Shown here one piece after another: positions 61,901-64,000 of a stretch of 64,000 bases of DNA (the stretch's first letter is position 1; every line of letters begins with the position of its first letter). This stretch comes from GCA-2720975 sp964467985 (GTDB taxonomy: Bacteria > Planctomycetota > UBA1135 > GCA-002686595): positions 198,878 to 262,877 of the forward strand of contig CAYXTP010000006.1 in NCBI GenBank assembly GCA_964467985.1. The letters run 5' to 3'. Under the pieces are notes generated by a model. It saw only the letters and a list, made by a program, of their open reading frames with translations, did not search any database and was not told the DNA's origin. Position numbers and translations under genes: made by a program.

Positions 61901-63662
61901 CCTCAAGAACCACTTGATGGTGCGCAGCAACTACGAGGCGCTCGTCAGCGGTGACGGCGCCTGTGCCGGCTGTGGCGAGAAGAGTGCCCTGCGTGCCCTG
62001 GCCTCCGTGACGGAGGCCTACATGCGCCCGCTCTACCACCGCAAGGCAGCGCGGCTGATGGAGAAGGCTGACCAACTGGAATCCGGTGGATTGAAGGCCC
62101 TGGCGGGCATGCAGGAGAGTGAGCGTGCCAACCTCATGCGCGTTGTGGCACAAGTTGTCATGGGACGCGGCGGCGAGGATGAGGAAGACACTGCGGCCCT
62201 GCTCTCTGGAGCCAACGAGCCCAAGCAAGAAGAGATTCTCGCAGCCCTGTGCGCGGTCATGCGCCAAGAGGCGTTTAACCACCGCGAGCTGCAGGCCGTT
62301 GACGGTTACCTACCCAACGGCATGAACGTCATGGCCATGGGTGCTCACACAGGTTGCAACACGGTGTTTGGGTCCACGCCTCCGAACAACCCCCACCCCT
62401 ACCCCTGGATGAATTCTCTATTCCAGGATGGTGTGACCGTGACCTGGTTGTTCGGTGAGAGCTTCATTGCCGACCACGCGGCGCGCTCTGTCGTACCGGA
62501 ACGAATCGCCGACATCATCTTGGGTGAGCCGACGACCACGAATGCTGGCTGGGTGTTCGAAATGACCCACATGACGGACCACCTGATGACCCCGCTCGAG
62601 ATCCGCGAGTTGCCCAAGGCTTGGGCAGTGGGCGGCGACGGGGGCATGGGCGACATCGGCTTCCAGAACGTGTCCAAGGTCGTGCTGCAGAACCGCCCCA
62701 ACGTGAAGATCATGCTGCTCGACACGCAGGTCTACTCGAATACCGGCGGTCAAAACTCCGACTCCACGCCCATGCCCGGCGGTGGCGACATGAACTCCCT
62801 GGGCGACGCATCCCAGGGCAAGTTCACCGAGAAGAAGAACGTGGCCGAAATCTTCACCAGCGGCCATGGGTCGCCCTACGTGGCCCAGGTCTCGTTGGCC
62901 AATGCCAGCAACCTGTTCAAGTCCTTGCTCGACGGTCTGGAGTACCGCGGCACCGCCTTCTTCCAGTGCTTCACAGCCTGCCAGCCTGAGCACGGGGTGG
63001 CGGACGATGTGTCCTCCGAGCAAGCCCGCATGGTTCGCGACTCGCGTTGCATGCCGGAGTTTGTCTTCAACCCCGGCCTCGGAGAGATGAGCCAAGATGC
63101 GTTCTCCCTCAAGGGCAACTCCAACCTCAAAGAGGACTGGGCCAAGGTCAAGTCCAAGGTGTTGGGGACGAAGGTCACGTTCACCATCGCCCACTGGGCG
63201 GCCACCGAGGCGCGCTTCCGCCGTCACTTCAAGCCGGCGGCCAAGGCCGAGAACACGATCCCCTTGGAAGACCTACTGCTGCGCATCACCCAGAGCGATG
63301 TGGTCGATCGCTTTGTCTTGGATCCCGGCCACTATTCTTACGTCCCCGATTTTGAGGCCGTGATTGAGGTGGACCGCGGTGGCAAGCGGGTGGCGCTCGT
63401 GTGCTCGCGCCAGATGGTCCTGTTCTGCATCGAGCGCCGCAAGGGTTGGCGTATGCTCCAGAGTCGGGCCGGCTTGGAAAACACCGACTACCAGCTTCAG
63501 CGCTCCGTGCTGTCCAAACTGGCCGCGGGCAAGCTGGATCGGGATACCTTCCTGTCGGACACACGCGCCATCTTTGAAGGGGAGGCCGCGGGCGATGATT
63601 CCGACAAGAAACCAGGCTCGAAGAAACCTCCAACCCCCAAGGCCCCCGCGTCGACCAACTGA
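58971..63662 (+). CDS. nifJ: Pyruvate:ferredoxin oxidoreductase, enlarged single-chain form
   Basis: 1,563 residues from ATG 58971 (frame open to 58827, but the conserved sequence begins here), against ~1,180 for typical NifJ. The order is: alpha-like domain (VAYHTEARLSDAGVFYPITPSTEMGE...), gamma-like domain (SIGGWGMITTGKNLGEIVG), two 4Fe-4S motifs (CTQCMECIVACP; CKGCGECVEECG) with ~130 extra residues between them, then the TPP domain (CAGCGEKSALRAL...GDGGMGDIGFQNVSKV) carrying another helical insert of ~80 residues, and a ~130-residue C-terminal extension ending in Lys/Pro-rich sequence. It oxidises pyruvate (or another 2-oxoacid) to acyl-CoA and reduces ferredoxin, a possible electron source for benzoyl-CoA reductase. 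Confidence 0.9.
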   Translation: MSEKPRFPGIRITTNGNQLVAYHTEARLSDAGVFYPITPSTEMGEMYQLSVAEGKLNVFGRHRIAIEAEGEHAAQGGAIACSVTGKRVVNFTSGQGIVYGLEQYYHAPGKLSTMVIEVAARALTKHALNVHCGHDDVYAALDSGWTILFGKDSQQAADQALILRRVNELSLGPGMNCQDGFLTSHLERTFFKHEAELIREYLGSPDDTIDCPTSAQVELFGPTRRRVPQMIDLKNPMMLGPVQNQEHYMNGVVARRDKFSEYVLGFLEQAYAEFGELTGRHYGMLSSYECEDAEVVFFSLGSAAENVEAAVDLLRSEGELVGSIHLNVLRPFPEAAIVAALSGMKSVIILERTDECLSGDNPLTRDVRSALSRATEGSLTIAGEALPALPADACPRVFSGCYGLGSRDFRPEAILGAYEFATGKTARQDGALASDGTSYFVMGVDHPRQIISERTPSLLPERSIAVRLHSIGGWGMITTGKNLGEIVGAFGDDLAQSHGETDEFGRPTEVLHVSANPKYGSEKKGAPTAYFLVVAPERIRVNCDLRHVNVVLCCDPKAFTHSNPLDGMAEGGTFVWESDETPERAWERIPPHMRQEIHDKNLRLFTLPGFDIARAATGRPDLQLRMQGNAFLGAFFRVSGFLEDNSVPEARFNEVVEAQYVKKFGRFGEAVVASNMTVMTEGFGRVTEVPHGPVDAPDRSSMRVDALIACGTCDLPTTPAAAQEKRIPVAAVSTFDAEFRAGLGYDQPASTLASVGVMAAGTGSTASKYVARRETPLWLAENCTQCMECIVACPDTALPNTAQEISTVFRAAVRGFVEESEGKELLRAELPAVEERVRERMSSGIKEKSPKPFRDLVEEEIGALSHVEEKTRESFLDIFRRIPFAYEMTPAVFSSKERKNAGSGGLFAIFVSDLCKGCGECVEECGEKNALVMASETENLNADHVSGTNFMDYLPDTPTEFLGRYDEEDPSQTHALALKNHLMVRSNYEALVSGDGACAGCGEKSALRALASVTEAYMRPLYHRKAARLMEKADQLESGGLKALAGMQESERANLMRVVAQVVMGRGGEDEEDTAALLSGANEPKQEEILAALCAVMRQEAFNHRELQAVDGYLPNGMNVMAMGAHTGCNTVFGSTPPNNPHPYPWMNSLFQDGVTVTWLFGESFIADHAARSVVPERIADIILGEPTTTNAGWVFEMTHMTDHLMTPLEIRELPKAWAVGGDGGMGDIGFQNVSKVVLQNRPNVKIMLLDTQVYSNTGGQNSDSTPMPGGGDMNSLGDASQGKFTEKKNVAEIFTSGHGSPYVAQVSLANASNLFKSLLDGLEYRGTAFFQCFTACQPEHGVADDVSSEQARMVRDSRCMPEFVFNPGLGEMSQDAFSLKGNSNLKEDWAKVKSKVLGTKVTFTIAHWAATEARFRRHFKPAAKAENTIPLEDLLLRITQSDVVDRFVLDPGHYSYVPDFEAVIEVDRGGKRVALVCSRQMVLFCIERRKGWRMLQSRAGLENTDYQLQRSVLSKLAAGKLDRDTFLSDTRAIFEGEAAGDDSDKKPGSKKPPTPKAPASTN

Positions 63663-64000
63663 CGTATACGGAGTGGCGCTCCCTGCCGCACCATTCCGGC
63701 AGGCGAGTACGGTACACGCAGAGCGTCTCACACGAGGTGCAGCTCCGATCCCTGGCCAGGATTTCGGTGCGCTTCCGAGTTGCGATCGCGGACTCCTCCC
63801 TCACCCTCTCGCCTCCCCGCGTTGCAGCCAACAGGGGTCTCGGCAGGCCCGGTCATTGCTGCAAAACAATGAAACGACTCTCACGGCACGACGAATGACG
63901 GGTAGTGGCGTACTTACCTGCCGGAATGGTGCGGCAGGGAGCGCCACTCTGTATCCGGACTCCACCACTCGAATCCCAATGACTAGGCTATCACCCATGC
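63663..64000. repeat. Long inverted repeat flanking 197 bases of noncoding DNA
   Basis: A perfect 33-base inverted repeat (63671-63703 against 63917-63949) extends with a few mismatches to about 63666-63711 and 63909-63955. Each arm itself folds: CCTGCCG and CGGCAGG around CACCATTC. It begins right after the PFOR stop. No gene is supported in the spacer or to the window end. It looks like a paired REP-type or small terminal-inverted-repeat element. Confidence 0.75.

Noticed and set aside
63801..63998. Small minus-strand ORF near the window end
   Set aside because: It runs through the right arm of the inverted repeat and has no recognisable features.

Overview
The window is GC-rich, densely coded bacterial chromosome. 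Many neighbouring genes overlap by 1-4 bases, and several use GTG or TTG starts. The gene mix includes an FGE-type sulfatase, an FG-GAP/CRTAC1-like protein, a very large secreted protein, Gly/Arg-rich secreted proteins, an FtsX-type ABC system, a cytochrome oxidase operon and ATP-dependent benzoyl-CoA reductase genes. This suggests a free-living, metabolically versatile Gram-negative bacterium, plausibly a planctomycete or relative. Taxonomy is inference only; there is no rRNA gene here, and I see no tRNA.

Layout. 1-4.4 kb: 3' part of a membrane/spermidine-synthase-like gene coupled to a LytS/LytTR two-component pair. 4.6-9.8 kb: two exported Gly/Arg-rich proteins, a sulfatase and a convergent M28 peptidase. 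9.95-14.0 kb: membrane protein, LolD/MacB-type ATPase, short FtsX-like permease and ZnuA-like lipoprotein (putative metal transport). 14.1-16.6 kb: HIT protein, dihydroorotase, TerC. 16.7-22.4 kb (minus): three SPFH proteins followed by a P1B-type ATPase. 22.6-23.6 kb (minus): exported thioredoxin-like protein with an in-frame UGA. 23.9-34.1 kb: 2,083-residue secreted protein, then (minus) a multiheme cytochrome coupled to an FG-GAP protein. 34.4-38.2 kb: porin-like barrel, NorR-type regulator, and a divergent RIC/hemerythrin gene behind a sigma-54 promoter. 38.3-40.4 kb: tyrosine phenol-lyase-like enzyme and a quinone reductase. 40.6-49.2 kb: benzoyl-CoA operon had-oah-dch-bcrC-bcrB-bcrA-bcrD plus a short-chain dehydrogenase. 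49.2-53.4 kb: monoheme exported protein and a PAS kinase/LuxR regulator pair. 53.4-58.5 kb (minus): cupredoxin lipoprotein, coxB, coxA, two coxC-like genes, coxD and a small exported membrane protein with an in-frame UGA. 58.97-63.7 kb: giant pyruvate:ferredoxin oxidoreductase, followed by a long inverted repeat.

Main result. Two genes broken at single in-frame UGA codons read through coherently as selenoproteins. At 22644-23603 a signal-peptide-bearing TlpA-like thioredoxin has UGA exactly at the first Cys of its CGPC site (W-U-G-P-C). A 7-bp hairpin with a 3-nt loop starts 10 nt downstream of the UGA, as expected for a bacterial SECIS. At 53425-53757, at the end of the cox operon, a signal peptide followed by Cys-UGA-Pro continues in frame into a one-helix membrane protein. 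Both predicted products are exported redox proteins, so the organism probably decodes UGA as selenocysteine. The second may be a little-described, respiration-linked selenoprotein.

How the genes fit together. The bcr operon reduces and opens benzoyl-CoA rings at the cost of ATP and reduced ferredoxin, which the PFOR could supply. Tyrosine phenol-lyase could release phenol from tyrosine. NorR, RIC and the multiheme cytochrome suggest exposure to nitric oxide or low-oxygen nitrogen chemistry, while the cox operon gives aerobic respiration.
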